This document shows, piece by piece, positions 30,742-40,166 of a stretch of DNA of 64,000 nt. Position 1 is the first letter of the stretch, and each line of letters begins with the position of its first letter. A program made the position numbers and the translations under genes. The notes beneath the pieces are model-generated. The model searched no databases, was not told the DNA's origin, and saw nothing but the letters and a program-made list of their open reading frames with translations. The stretch spans positions 62,001-126,000 of the forward strand of contig NZ_JAFMPR010000003.1 of the NCBI RefSeq assembly GCF_020667835.1, written 5' to 3'. The DNA is from Roseibaca sp. Y0-43. GTDB lineage: Bacteria > Pseudomonadota > Alphaproteobacteria > Rhodobacterales > Rhodobacteraceae.

Positions 30742-32297
30742 CACGCGCCCGCGCCATAACGCTGGCCTTGGCCGGTGTCGTGGCGCTGTGGCTGATCGCG
30801 CTGAATTTCGGCGCGCTGGGCGCTGTCGCATGGCACGCCGAAGGGCTGACAGGCCTGCGCGCGGCGGATTGGGCCGCGGTGCGGTTCACGCTGGTGCAAG
30901 CGTTGCTGTCGGCCCTCTTCTCGGTCGCGCTGGCCATCCCGGTGGCCCGCGCACTCGCCCGGCGGCGCTTCAGGGGGCGCGGGGTGCTGATAACGCTGAT
31001 GGGCGCGCCCTTCATCTTGCCCACGCTTGTTGCCGTGCTGGGCCTGCTCGCGGTTTTCGGGCGCGCCGGGCTGGTGAATGACGCGCTGGCCGTGATCGGG
31101 CTTGGCCCGGTCAATATCTACGGTCTGCATGGCGTGGTGCTGGCGCATGTCTTTTATAACCTGCCGCTGGCCACGCGGATCATCCTGCAAGGCTGGGCCG
31201 CGATCCCCGCCGAGCGCGTGCGGTTGGCGGTATCGCTAGGCTTTTCGCCCGCAGACCGGCTGCGCCATCTGGAACTGCCCATGCTGCGAGAGGTTGCGCC
31301 GGGTGCCTTTCTGCTGGTCTTTCTGATCTGCCTGTCCAGCTTCGCCGTGGCGCTGGCATTGGGCGGCGGGCCGCGCGCGACCACGGTGGAACTGGCGATT
31401 TACCAAGCCTTTCGCTTCGATTTCGACATGGGCCGCGCGGCGGCGCTGGCACTGGTGCAATTCGCGCTATGCCTGGGCGCGGGCGTCTTTGCGCTGCGGG
31501 TGGCGCTGCCATCCGGGTTAGGCGGCGGCTTGGACCGCCCGCTGCCACGGATGGAGTATCGCCCCCGCGCTGCATGGGGCGATGCGACGCTGATCGCCGC
31601 GACGGCGGCGTTCCTGCTGGTGCCACTGGCGCTGATCGTGCTGCGCGGTGCGCCGCATCTGGTCGGCCTGCCCGTGGCCGTTTGGCAAGCCACGCTGCGC
31701 TCGCTCTGGGTGGCATTGGGGGCAACGGCGCTGACCACCGGCTTTGCACTGGTGCTGGCCCATGCCATTCTGGCCCTGCCCCGGCTTGGGGCGGGCGCGT
31801 TGGAGTGGCTGGGGCTGGCGGCACTCGCCGCCTCGCCGCTTGTCATCGGCACGGGCCTGTTCCTGATGGCGCGCCCATGGGCCGACCCGCGCGATCTGGC
31901 GCTGGCGGTCACGATGCTGGTGAATGCAGGGCTGGCCCTGCCCTTCGCGCTGCGGCTGATCTTGCCGGCCCTGCGTGATGTGGCACAAACACAAGGGCGA
32001 CTGGCCGCTTCGCTCGGGGTGCACGGGTTGGCGCGACTGCACCAGATCACGCTGCCGCGCCTGCGCCGCCCCTTGGGCTTTGCCGCCGGGCTGACGGCTG
32101 CGCTGTCGATGGGCGATCTGGGCGTGATCCTGCTGTTTGCCGAAGCCGAACGCGCCACGCTGCCGATGCAGCTTTACCGCCTGATGCAGGCCTATCGTCA
32201 GGATGAGGCGGCGGGCGCGGCGCTGCTTTTGCTGCTGGTCAGCCTTGCGCTATTCTGGGTATTCGAGCGATGGGGGCGGCGCGATGCTACGGCTTGA
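30738..32297 (+). CDS. thiP: Thiamine ABC transporter permease
   Basis: A 519-residue inner-membrane protein with two fused permease halves of about six helices each, as in ThiP. Each half holds an EAA-like loop (AIPAERVRLAVSLGFSPADRLRHLELPMLREVAPG; TQGRLAASLGVHGLARLHQITLPRLRRPLG). The start is the GTG at 30738 overlapping the thiB stop; a GTG at 30717 would add seven residues. The end overlaps thiQ by 14 bases. Confidence 0.93.
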   Translation: MTRARAITLALAGVVALWLIALNFGALGAVAWHAEGLTGLRAADWAAVRFTLVQALLSALFSVALAIPVARALARRRFRGRGVLITLMGAPFILPTLVAVLGLLAVFGRAGLVNDALAVIGLGPVNIYGLHGVVLAHVFYNLPLATRIILQGWAAIPAERVRLAVSLGFSPADRLRHLELPMLREVAPGAFLLVFLICLSSFAVALALGGGPRATTVELAIYQAFRFDFDMGRAAALALVQFALCLGAGVFALRVALPSGLGGGLDRPLPRMEYRPRAAWGDATLIAATAAFLLVPLALIVLRGAPHLVGLPVAVWQATLRSLWVALGATALTTGFALVLAHAILALPRLGAGALEWLGLAALAASPLVIGTGLFLMARPWADPRDLALAVTMLVNAGLALPFALRLILPALRDVAQTQGRLAASLGVHGLARLHQITLPRLRRPLGFAAGLTAALSMGDLGVILLFAEAERATLPMQLYRLMQAYRQDEAAGAALLLLLVSLALFWVFERWGRRDATA

Positions 32298-32970
32298 GGA
32301 TGTTCGAATCAGCCAAGGCGATTTTCACTTGCGCGCGGATTTCGGGCTGGAGGCCGGGGCGCGTGTCGCCGTGATCGGCCCTTCGGGCGCAGGCAAATCC
32401 ACGCTAATGGGCGCGATTGCCGGGTTCGTGCCCCATGCAGGGCGGGTCACGTGGCAGGGGCGCGCCTTGGCACATGACCCCGGCGCGCGGCCCGTGTCGA
32501 TCCTGTTTCAGGACAACAACCTGTTTCCGCATTTGACCGCGTTTGAAAATGTCGCGCTGGGGCTTAAACCCTCGCTTCGGCTGAGTAAAGAAGAAAGCCT
32601 GCGCGTGGCGGATGCTTTGGTGCGGGTCGGGCTGGCCGGGCTGGACAACCGCCGCCCCGCCGAACTGTCGGGCGGGCAGCAAAGCCGCGTGGCGCTGGCG
32701 CGCACGCTGATCCGCGCGCGGCCCCTGCTGCTACTGGACGAGCCTTTCGCAGCCCTCGGTCCGGCGCTGAAAGCGGACATGCTGGCCCTTGTGGCTGAGA
32801 TCGCGACCGAGACGGGTGCGACCATGTTGATGGTCAGCCATGATGTGGCCGATGCACGGGCGATCTGCGGGCAGACGGTGCTGGTGGCCGATGGCGTGGC
32901 ACGCCCGCCAAAGCCGACCGCGGCGCTGCTGGACAACCCGCCGCCCGAGTTGCGGGCCTATCTGGGTTAG
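32284..32970 (+). CDS. thiQ: Thiamine ABC transporter ATPase
   Basis: A 228-residue ABC ATPase powering ThiBP. It shows Walker A GPSGAGKST, Q-loop LFQDNNLFPHLTAFENVALGL, signature LSGGQQSRVALARTL, Walker B LLLLDEPFAALGP and H-loop MVSHDVADA. I start it at the ATG at 32284 (MLRLEDVRIS), inside the thiP coding region; the longer upstream frame is not part of the family. This completes the importer. Confidence 0.93.
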   Translation: MLRLEDVRISQGDFHLRADFGLEAGARVAVIGPSGAGKSTLMGAIAGFVPHAGRVTWQGRALAHDPGARPVSILFQDNNLFPHLTAFENVALGLKPSLRLSKEESLRVADALVRVGLAGLDNRRPAELSGGQQSRVALARTLIRARPLLLLDEPFAALGPALKADMLALVAEIATETGATMLMVSHDVADARAICGQTVLVADGVARPPKPTAALLDNPPPELRAYLG

Positions 32971-33030
32971 GGGCTTTGCCCCTCTGGTCCCTGCGGGACC
33001 ATTCACCCCAGGATATTTTTGCAAGGATGA
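32970..33030 (+). repeat. Putative intergenic repeat with two hairpins after thiQ
   Basis: GGGGC-TTT-GCCCC (32970-32982) and GGTCCC-TGC-GGGACC (32986-33000) are followed by CACCCCAGGATATTTTTGC and AAGGATGAAGGGG. I recall similar hairpin-plus-AGGATATTT elements between genes in Rhodobacteraceae genomes, but only one copy occurs in this window. It separates convergent thiQ and the yggS gene and could end both transcripts. Confidence 0.5.
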
Positions 33031-33036
33031 AGGGGA

Positions 33037-33699
33037 TCAATGCGCTTCGCGTGCACCGAAGATCGCAGAGCCCACGCGAACATGGGTTGCGCCATGGGCG
33101 ATGGCGGTCTCGAAGTCGTCGGACATGCCCATGGACAGCGCCGTCAGGTCATTGCGCGCGGCGATTTCGGCGAGCATCTGGAAGTGATGCGCGGCGTCCT
33201 CGTCGACGGGCGGGATGCACATCAGGCCCAGAAGCGGCAGGTTCAGCGCGCGGCATTCCGCGATCATCGCGTCGGCATCGTCGGGCAGGACGCCCGCCTT
33301 TTGCGGCTCTGCCCCGGTATTGATTTGAACGAAGATGTCGGGGCAGCGGCCAAGTTCGTCAGACAGCCGTGCGAGGGTGCGGGCGAGTTTGGGGCGGTCC
33401 ACAGAGTGGATGACGTCGAACAGCTCCATCGCCTGCCGCGCCTTGTTGGTTTGCAGCGGGCCGAGAAGGTGCAGCTCAATCGGGCCGAATTCATAGCGAA
33501 ACCCCGGCCATTTTCCTGCCGCTTCCTGCACGCGGTTTTCGCCGAAAACGCGGTGGCCGGCCTCGAGCACCGCGCGCACGCGGGCGTCGGGTTGGACCTT
33601 GGACACCGCGATCAGTTTGACCGAGCCGGGCGCGCGGCCCGCCTGGTTTTCGGCTTTGGCGATGCGGTTCTGGATTTGTGTCAGCGACATGGCGCGCAT
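33037..33699 (-). CDS. YggS family PLP-binding protein (PLP homeostasis)
   Basis: A 220-residue single-domain alanine-racemase-fold protein of the YggS/PROSC/PLPBP family, which buffers pyridoxal phosphate and affects amino-acid metabolism. The PLP-lysine motif is LIAVSKVQ (Lys in SKVQP), with VFGENRVQEA, FGPIELHLLGPLQTNKA, and LSMGMSDDFETAIAHGATHVRVGSAIFG. Starts at 33697-33699 (MRAMSLT) or 33688-33690 (MSLT) are both possible. Confidence 0.93.
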   Translation of the reverse strand: MRAMSLTQIQNRIAKAENQAGRAPGSVKLIAVSKVQPDARVRAVLEAGHRVFGENRVQEAAGKWPGFRYEFGPIELHLLGPLQTNKARQAMELFDVIHSVDRPKLARTLARLSDELGRCPDIFVQINTGAEPQKAGVLPDDADAMIAECRALNLPLLGLMCIPPVDEDAAHHFQMLAEIAARNDLTALSMGMSDDFETAIAHGATHVRVGSAIFGAREAH

Positions 33700-33980
33700 T
33701 ATCCCCCGATGAAGACACGGCGCGCGGCCGGGCGCGCGGTGGTTTTGTCCAGCTCTATCTCTGCGCCATAGGCCAGGCCGCCATCGGTTTCGCCGGAGAA
33801 TTTCAGCTTCAGCCGCGCACGGGCGTGCAGGCGGGCCTCGGCGCGGTCGGAACCGGGTGCGGCGGCGGGGCGTTCCCAGACAATGCCCATGCGCGCGTCG
33901 CCGGATATGGACAGGCCGGGTTGGTCGGCCATGGCGGGCGCTGCGCAGAGCAGAGGGATGAAAACGAACCGGCGCAGCAT
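33699..33980 (-). pseudogene. Porin N-terminal fragment
   Basis: A 93-residue frame with a signal peptide (MLRRFVFIPLLCAAPAMA) and then SISGDARMGIVW and KLKFSGETDGGLAYGAEIELD. These match the first two to three beta strands of the full porin at 34252-35265 (SLSGNARMGFIYD, TFTMSGETDGGLAFGASFDAD). It ends VFIGG and a stop exactly where a porin continues VFISGEFG; the rest of the barrel is missing and the yggS gene begins at once. Either a truncation remnant or a tiny exported protein; I favour remnant. Its stop overlaps the yggS start. Confidence 0.6.
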
Positions 33981-33984
33981 GGTG

Positions 33985-34119
33985 TTAGCGCCGCCCAAGG
34001 CTGCGCACATCGTCGCTGGCGCCCATGAACACACCGCCGACCCCGTCCAGCGCGGCGGATGTGGTTTCGCACCCGGCCAGAAGGCAGGTTGCGAGCATAA
34101 CGGCAAGAAATCGCTTCAT
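33985..34119 (-). CDS. Small entericidin-like lipoprotein
   Basis: A 44-residue peptide MKRFLAVMLATCLLAGCETTSAALDGVGG with a lipobox LLAGC and a short Gly/Ser-rich mature part ending SDDVRSLGRR. It resembles entericidin-type lipoproteins in size and layout, though the toxin/antidote role is not implied. It lies between the porin terminator and the porin fragment, with 4 bases to the latter. Confidence 0.65.
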   Translation of the reverse strand: MKRFLAVMLATCLLAGCETTSAALDGVGGVFMGASDDVRSLGRR

Positions 34120-34193
34120 CGGTTGGTCCGAACCATTCGTCACCTTTGGTCGGAACCTAGAGCAAAGGGCCGTGCGGGAAAAGGCGCGGCGGT

Positions 34194-34228
34194 TCAAAAA
34201 GAAAAGAGCGGGCAAATGCCCGCTCTTC
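34194..34228 (-). terminator. Intrinsic terminator of the porin gene
   Basis: On the minus strand AAGAGCGGGC-ATTT-GCCCGCTCTT (34204-34213 with 34218-34227) forms a 10-base-pair stem followed by TTCTTTTT. It is 24 bases past the porin stop. Confidence 0.85.
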
Positions 34229-34251
34229 CCATACCGTCCAATCCGGGTGGA

Positions 34252-35265
34252 TTAGAAGGTGAATGCCAGACCGAGGTCAGCAACGGTGGTCGAGTCGGTG
34301 GTCACACCCACGTCGAAGGTGTCACGAACGATACCGGCTTTGATCGAAGCGCCGCCGCCCAGGTCGTAGGAAACGCCAACACCTGCGTCGATGTTTTCGT
34401 CCACGCCACGGTAAGCGAATGCGGTGACGGTCGTTGCGTCGAACGAACCTTCAGCCGACAGACCGTAGTGGGTGCGCGAGGTGAACGGGGTGGTCAGAGC
34501 GGTGCCCAGATCGCCACCAACGCGGCCGACGAAAGCTTTCGCTTTGAACATGTCCATTTCGTACTCGAGCGAAGCAACGACGTGCGACGAGGTCGAGGTG
34601 ATGTTGTTCGCGACGATAGCCGACGACGAAGCAGCGCGGCTGTATTCGTAGCCGATTGCACCGGTCAGACCTTCCCAGGTGTACTTCGCACCCAGCGAGA
34701 TCACGTTGTCTTTCAGAGTACCGGTTGCGTCAACAACAACAACACCCAGCGGGTTGATCGAGAAGCCGCGAACGACGTTGTTCTGGCTCAGGCCGATGTA
34801 GCCGGTGAAGCCTTCGATCGAGTACTCATACAGAGCAGCGGTGTCGTAGTTCAGGCCGGTAGCCAGACCTGCCAGACCCAGACGGTCCAGGTAGGCAACT
34901 TCGTGCAGGTCGCCCAGACCGGTCAGGCCAACGCCGTACAGGTCGCCAGCAGCAGCGCGAGCAGCCGAAGCAACGTCACCGAAGGTCAGTTTGCCGAACT
35001 CGCCGGAGATGAACACGGTGCCCTGGGTCATGCGGGTGTTGCCAGCAGCGCCAACAGCGTCGTCAGCGTCGAACGATGCACCGAATGCCAGGCCGCCGTC
35101 GGTTTCACCGGACATGGTGAAGGTGACGCGAGCGCGGCTGGTCATCTGCACGTCGTTACCGTCGTAGATGAAACCCATGCGGGCGTTACCCGACAGCGAA
35201 ACATCTGCAGCTGCGACGCCTGCCGATGCGATCAGCGCGGTCGAAGCAAGAAGAAGCTTTTTCAT
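34252..35265 (-). CDS. Rhodobacter-type outer-membrane porin
   Basis: A 337-residue general porin. Residues 1-20 are a signal peptide (LLLASTALIASAGVAAA), the remainder alternates strand-like segments (SLSGNARMGFIYD, ARVTFTMSGETDGGLAFGAS, FISGEFGKLTFGDVASA, with eyelet loop) and ends AFTF with the terminal Phe typical of barrels. Codon use is biased (few rare codons, many AAC/GCT-type choices), suggesting high expression. Monocistronic, with a terminator and a hairpin in the leader. Confidence 0.93.
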   Translation of the reverse strand: MKKLLLASTALIASAGVAAADVSLSGNARMGFIYDGNDVQMTSRARVTFTMSGETDGGLAFGASFDADDAVGAAGNTRMTQGTVFISGEFGKLTFGDVASAARAAAGDLYGVGLTGLGDLHEVAYLDRLGLAGLATGLNYDTAALYEYSIEGFTGYIGLSQNNVVRGFSINPLGVVVVDATGTLKDNVISLGAKYTWEGLTGAIGYEYSRAASSSAIVANNITSTSSHVVASLEYEMDMFKAKAFVGRVGGDLGTALTTPFTSRTHYGLSAEGSFDATTVTAFAYRGVDENIDAGVGVSYDLGGGASIKAGIVRDTFDVGVTTDSTTVADLGLAFTF

Positions 35266-35292
35266 TTGATTACCCTCGTTATCTTAGGATGT

Positions 35293-35316
35293 CCTCGCCT
35301 CACCAAAGTGGCGAGG
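35293..35316 (-). promoter_or_regulatory. Hairpin in the porin leader
   Basis: CCTCGCC (35293-35299) pairs with GGCGAGG (35310-35316), a 7-base-pair stem 28-51 bases upstream of the porin ATG. It may stabilise the mRNA or be an sRNA target; that is inference. Confidence 0.35.
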
Positions 35317-35504
35317 TCTGAGCCTGTTTCATCTTTTCGCCCTGTTTTTTCAAGCGCAAGCGCAGGGGGGCGCGGCGATCCGGGCAAAATGGTGCAGATT
35401 TGTCACGCAATCGCCACGGGGGCTGTTATATGGCCTGCCCCTCGGGCCTTGTTTGGCACGGTCTTACGGGCTACAGAAGGGCAACACTATATAGGGGCAT
35501 TGCA

Positions 35505-36023
35505 ATGGGTTGGAACGGCATTGGGCGCGCGGTCGTGCTGGCAGGGACCGCTTTGGTGCTGGCCGGGTGCAGCGGCGGCGGATTCGGATTCGGGAATTTC
35601 TTGTCCGGGGGCGAGCGGTCGCGTCAGGTCGTTGCCGAGATGGAAGAGCAGCGGCGAATTTCCGAAGGCACAGCAAACGATTCGACCATCTGGGACCTGT
35701 TTTCCAACGCACAGCCGCCCTCGACCACGGTAGAGGTGAACAAGTATCTGTGGAACGCCTCTCTCGAAGTGCTGGATTTCCTGCCCATCCAATCGGTTGA
35801 CCCGTTCTCTGGCGTGATCGTGACGGGCTTTGGCACGCCGCCGGGCGGTGGCCGCGCCTATCGCGCCGCGATTTTGGTAAATGACCCGGCGCTGGATGCG
35901 CGTTCGCTGAACGTGGCGATCATGACGCGCGGCGGCCCTGCCAGCCGTGAAACGATTCGCGCCGTGGAAGATGCCATCCTGACGCGCGCGCGCCAGCTGC
36001 GCATTCAGGACCGCAATCTCTGA
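35505..36023 (+). CDS. DUF3576 domain lipoprotein
   Basis: A 172-residue lipoprotein with lipobox VLAGC (signal about 1-21), then a Gly/Phe-rich linker and a DUF3576-like domain: TIWDLFSNAQPPSTTVEVNKYLWNASLEVLDFLPIQSVDPFSGVIVTGF. The function is unknown; the domain is found in alphaproteobacteria beside leuS. The ATG at 35505 is chosen over longer frames because it starts the signal peptide. Confidence 0.85.
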   Translation: MGWNGIGRAVVLAGTALVLAGCSGGGFGFGNFLSGGERSRQVVAEMEEQRRISEGTANDSTIWDLFSNAQPPSTTVEVNKYLWNASLEVLDFLPIQSVDPFSGVIVTGFGTPPGGGRAYRAAILVNDPALDARSLNVAIMTRGGPASRETIRAVEDAILTRARQLRIQDRNL

Positions 36024-36106
36024 TTCTGGACCTTCGTCCAACGTAGCGCTACAGATGCCGGGCCGGTCGCGCCCGGCATTTTGCGTTCAGCCCCCAAGGA
36101 AGTGAC

Positions 36107-38671
36107 ATGTCCCAAGCCCAAGACGCGCGTTACCAGCCGCAAGCGATTGAACAGAAATGGCAAACCGCTTGGGAGCAGGCAGAGGTGTTCACCGCCCGCC
36201 GCGACCCCGCGAAGCCGAAATATTACGTGCTGGAGATGTTCCCCTACCCGTCGGGGCGCATTCACATGGGGCATGTGCGCAACTACACGATGGGCGACGT
36301 GGTCGCGCGCTACAAGGCGGCACAGGGGTTTTCGGTGCTGCACCCGATGGGCTGGGACGCGTTCGGGATGCCTGCGGAAAACGCCGCGATGGAACAGGGC
36401 GGCCACCCCAAGGACTGGACCTATGGCAATATCGCGGTCATGCGCGACCAGATGAAGCCCTTGGGCCTGTCGATCGACTGGTCTCGCGAATTCGCGACCT
36501 GCGACCCGGAATATTACGGCCAACAGCAGGCCATGTTCATCGACATGCTGCACGCCGGGCTGGTTTACCGCAAGAACGCGGTCGTGAACTGGGATCCGGT
36601 CGATATGACCGTTCTGGCCAATGAACAGGTAATCGACGGCAAGGGCTGGCGGTCAGGCGCGGATGTGGAACGGCGCGAGCTGACGCAATGGTTCTTCAAG
36701 ATTTCCGACTATTCCGCCGAATTGCTGGAGGCATTGGACGGGCTGAAAGATTGGCCCGAAAAGGTGCGGTTGATGCAGCGCAACTGGATCGGCCAATCGC
36801 GCGGCTTGCAGTTTGCGTTCGGCGCGGTGAATGCGCCCGAGGGGTTCGACCGCATCGAAGTCTACACCACACGCCCCGACACGCTGATGGGGGCGTCCTT
36901 CGTGGGTATTTCCCCGGATCACCCGCTGGCCAAGCATCTGGAACGGCATAATCCTGACGTGGCGGCCTTTGTCGCCGATTGCCGCAAGATCGGGACGACC
37001 GAGGAAGCACTTGAAAAGGCAGAGAAAAAGGGCTTCGACACCGGCATCCGCGTGCGCCATCCGTTCGATGATGCTTGGGAATTGCCGGTCTATATCGCCA
37101 ATTTCATCCTGATGGATTACGGCACCGGCGCGATTTTCGGCTGCCCGGCACATGACCAGCGCGACCTCGATTTCGCCAACAAATACGGCCTGCCGCACCC
37201 GGATGTGTTCTTTGCATTGGACAATGACACGCCGGTCGATGCCACCGCTTTCGTGCCGCCCAAGACCGAAAAGGTCCGCTATGTGCGCGGTTTCGCGGGC
37301 GAAGAGGTGCAGACCGGCGCCGATGCCGTGGAAGCCGCCATCGCATTTTGCGAAGCGAATGGCGTGGGCCACGGTGTGACGCAATACCGCCTGCGCGACT
37401 GGGGGCTGTCGCGCCAGCGCTATTGGGGCTGCCCGATTCCCGTAGTGCATTGCGATGCTTGCGGCGTGGTGCCGGAGAAGAAGGAAAACCTGCCCATCGC
37501 GCTGCCCGATGACGTGTCTTTCGACCAGCCCGGCAACCCGCTGGACCGCCACCCGACTTGGCGCGATTGCGTCTGTCCCAGCTGCGGCGCACCTGCCAAG
37601 CGCGAAACCGACACGATGGACACATTCGTCGATTCGTCATGGTATTACGCGCGCTTCACGTCGCCCCGCGCCGACACGCCCACCGACAAGGCGGAAACCG
37701 ATTACTGGATGAACGTGGACCAGTATATCGGCGGGATCGAGCACGCGATCCTGCACCTGCTCTATTCCCGCTTCTTCGCCCGCGCGATGGTGAAGACCGG
37801 GCATCTGCCGGATTCCGCGAAAGAACCGTTCAATGCGCTGTTCACCCAAGGCATGGTGACGCATGAGATTTACATGACCCTCGATGACAAGGGCCGGAAG
37901 ATCTATCACCTGCCCGAAGACATCGAAGATGGCAAACTGAAAGCCACGGGCGAGGCGGTGACTATCATCCCCTCTGCCAAGATGTCGAAATCTAAGAAAA
38001 ACGTGGTCGACCCGGTCAATATCATCAACGCGTTCGGGGCCGATACCGCGCGTTGGTTCATGCTGTCCGACTCACCCCCCGAGCGTGACGTGGAATGGAC
38101 AAGCGCGGGGGCAGAGGCGACCTACAAGCACCTTGGCCGCGTCTGGACGCTCTGCGACAAGATCGCCGCCATGGGTGTGGACCAGCCATCGGACGCCGAC
38201 ACGGACCTTTTGCGCGCCATGCACCACGCGATAGACGCCGTCACGAAAGCGGTGGAAAACTTCGCCTTCAACAAGGCGATTGCAGAACTCTACGCCTTCA
38301 CCAACACGCTGTCGAAATCGCAAGCCTCGGGCACCGCACAAGTGACCGCGATGAAAACGCTCGCGCAATTGATGGCCCCCATGGTCCCGCATCTGGCCGA
38401 AGACATCTGGGAACGCCTTGGCGGCGAAGGGCTGGTCGCCCAAGCGCCGTGGCCCAAGGCCGACCCGGCCATGCTGGTGGCCGATACCGTGACCCTGCCC
38501 ATCCAGATCAACGGCAAACGGCGGTCAGAGATCACCGTCGCCGCCGATGCCAGCAAGGAAGAGGTTGAAAAACTTGCCCTTGCGGATGATGCTGTGGTCA
38601 AGGCGCTGGCGGGCAACCCGCCGCGCAAACTGATCGTGGTGCCGGGGCGGATCGTGAATGTGGTTGTCTGA
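36107..38671 (+). CDS. leuS: Leucyl-tRNA synthetase
   Basis: Charges tRNA-Leu. The 854 residues show the class I HIGH motif as [17 protein letters not shown], the CP1 editing domain (about 220-420, with [15 protein letters not shown]), the KMSKS loop ([17 protein letters not shown]) and a C-terminal anticodon-binding domain. It starts 83 bases after the DUF3576 gene; the stop lies inside lptE. Confidence 0.97.
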   Translation: MSQAQDARYQPQAIEQKWQTAWEQAEVFTARRDPAKPKYYVLEMFPYPSGRIHMGHVRNYTMGDVVARYKAAQGFSVLHPMGWDAFGMPAENAAMEQGGHPKDWTYGNIAVMRDQMKPLGLSIDWSREFATCDPEYYGQQQAMFIDMLHAGLVYRKNAVVNWDPVDMTVLANEQVIDGKGWRSGADVERRELTQWFFKISDYSAELLEALDGLKDWPEKVRLMQRNWIGQSRGLQFAFGAVNAPEGFDRIEVYTTRPDTLMGASFVGISPDHPLAKHLERHNPDVAAFVADCRKIGTTEEALEKAEKKGFDTGIRVRHPFDDAWELPVYIANFILMDYGTGAIFGCPAHDQRDLDFANKYGLPHPDVFFALDNDTPVDATAFVPPKTEKVRYVRGFAGEEVQTGADAVEAAIAFCEANGVGHGVTQYRLRDWGLSRQRYWGCPIPVVHCDACGVVPEKKENLPIALPDDVSFDQPGNPLDRHPTWRDCVCPSCGAPAKRETDTMDTFVDSSWYYARFTSPRADTPTDKAETDYWMNVDQYIGGIEHAILHLLYSRFFARAMVKTGHLPDSAKEPFNALFTQGMVTHEIYMTLDDKGRKIYHLPEDIEDGKLKATGEAVTIIPSAKMSKSKKNVVDPVNIINAFGADTARWFMLSDSPPERDVEWTSAGAEATYKHLGRVWTLCDKIAAMGVDQPSDADTDLLRAMHHAIDAVTKAVENFAFNKAIAELYAFTNTLSKSQASGTAQVTAMKTLAQLMAPMVPHLAEDIWERLGGEGLVAQAPWPKADPAMLVADTVTLPIQINGKRRSEITVAADASKEEVEKLALADDAVVKALAGNPPRKLIVVPGRIVNVVV

Positions 38672-39137
38672 CAGACGGGCTTTCCTATTGGGCGCACTGG
38701 CGCTGGCGGGTTGCGGGTTCACCCCCGCCTATGCCCCCGGCGGCGCGGGCGCGGCACTGCGTGGTCAGGTGCGCGCCGATGATCCGACCGATTCGCTGGG
38801 CTTCGCCTTTGTCGGGGCGCTGGAAGAGCGGCTGGGCCGGCCCCAAACCGCGCGCTATGCGCTCAGCTACAGCATCACCACCTCGGAACGCGGGGCTGCC
38901 AGCATTGTCGGCGTGGGCGAAACCCGCATCGCGCTTCTGGGCAGCATCGACTACTCGCTGACCGATACGGCCACGGGCGCGATCGTCACCTCTGCCAGCC
39001 TGCGCAACGTCACGAATTACTCGACCACGTCGAACCAGCTTGCCACCCAACGCGCCCGAGAGGACGCGGCAGAGCGGCTGATGCGCATTCTGGCCGATCA
39101 GGTCGCCACGCGCCTGCTGGCCGCCTTGGCGGTATGA
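38658..39137 (+). CDS. lptE: LPS-assembly lipoprotein LptE
   Basis: A 159-residue outer-membrane lipoprotein plug of the LptD barrel. The N-terminus [28 protein letters not shown] gives a signal peptide with lipobox LAGC, and FTPxY is the LptE family start. The mature domain ([51 protein letters not shown]) fits. It overlaps leuS by 14 bases and holA by 4. Confidence 0.9.
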   Translation: MWLSDRRAFLLGALALAGCGFTPAYAPGGAGAALRGQVRADDPTDSLGFAFVGALEERLGRPQTARYALSYSITTSERGAASIVGVGETRIALLGSIDYSLTDTATGAIVTSASLRNVTNYSTTSNQLATQRAREDAAERLMRILADQVATRLLAALAV

Positions 39138-40156
39138 AGCTAAGCGCCCGTGACCTTGCCCGCCTGATCGCCAAGCCCGACCCCGCGCTGTCAGGCATCC
39201 TGATCTACGGGCCGGACGCCATGCGCGTGGCGATGAAACGGCAAGAGTTGATCGCCGCGACAATCGGCCAGCAAGGCGAGGGCGAGATGCGGCTGGAACG
39301 CCTGCCCGCCGCCGACCTGAAGCGCGACGCCGCCCAAGTACTGGACGCGGTCAAGGCGCAAGGCTTCTTCCCCGGCCCCCGCGTGGTGCTGCTGGATGGT
39401 GTGACCGACCTAGGCACAGAGGCGGTCCAAGCCGCCCTGTCGGAATGGCGACCGGGCGACGCGCAGATCGTGGCGACGGCAGGGCAGCTCAAGGCCAGCT
39501 CGAAACTGCGCAAATTGTTCGAAGGCGCGAAATTAGCGGGCGCGGTTGCGATCTATGACGACCCGCCCACCCGCGAAGAGATCGAGGCCGAACTGACCCG
39601 CGCGGGCCTGACCCGGATCAGCCCCGACGCCATGCGCGACCTGACCGCGCTGTCGCGCGTGCTGGACCCCGGCGATTTTCGCCAGACGCTTCAGAAAATA
39701 GCGCTTTACAAGCATGGCGACACAACGCCCCTGACCCCGCAGGAAGTGGCCGATCTGGCCCCCGCCAGCCACGAGGCCGCGGTTGATGACCTGCTGCACG
39801 CCGTGGCAGAGGGGCAAGCCGACCAGATCGGCCCGCTGATGGTGCGGCTGCACGCGCAAGGGGTGGCCGCCGTCACGCTGGCCATCATGGCCATGCGCCA
39901 TTTCCGCAGCCTGCACGCCATGAATTGCGACCCCGGCGGTCCCTCGGCGGGTATTCAGCGCATGAAGCCACCCATTTTCGGTCCGCGCCGCGACCGGATG
40001 CTCAAACAGGCCCAAGGCTGGGGGCTGGCCCGGTCAGAGGCCGCACTCGCAACCCTGACAGAGGCCGATCTGACCTTGCGCTCGTCCTCCAACGCGCCCA
40101 GCATGGCAGTCATGGAACGCGCGCTGATCCGGCTGGCGATGATGGCGCGCCGCTAA
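39134..40156 (+). CDS. holA: DNA polymerase III subunit delta
   Basis: A 340-residue clamp-loader delta subunit. The N-terminus (SGILIYGPDAMRVAMKRQELI), the segment FFPGPRVVLLDGVTDLG, and the helical C-terminal region with AHGVAAVT-like LHAQGVAAVTLAIMAMRHFRSLH match the HolA fold. The gene order leuS-lptE-holA is a conserved proteobacterial arrangement. It overlaps lptE by 4 bases. Confidence 0.92.
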   Translation: MKLSARDLARLIAKPDPALSGILIYGPDAMRVAMKRQELIAATIGQQGEGEMRLERLPAADLKRDAAQVLDAVKAQGFFPGPRVVLLDGVTDLGTEAVQAALSEWRPGDAQIVATAGQLKASSKLRKLFEGAKLAGAVAIYDDPPTREEIEAELTRAGLTRISPDAMRDLTALSRVLDPGDFRQTLQKIALYKHGDTTPLTPQEVADLAPASHEAAVDDLLHAVAEGQADQIGPLMVRLHAQGVAAVTLAIMAMRHFRSLHAMNCDPGGPSAGIQRMKPPIFGPRRDRMLKQAQGWGLARSEAALATLTEADLTLRSSSNAPSMAVMERALIRLAMMARR

Positions 40157-40166
40157 AGGAGAAGCG

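Noticed and set aside
33883-35733. 616-residue frame running opposite to the porin
   Set aside because: Crosses a terminator, a porin and an intergenic region; composition reflects antisense reading of the porin.
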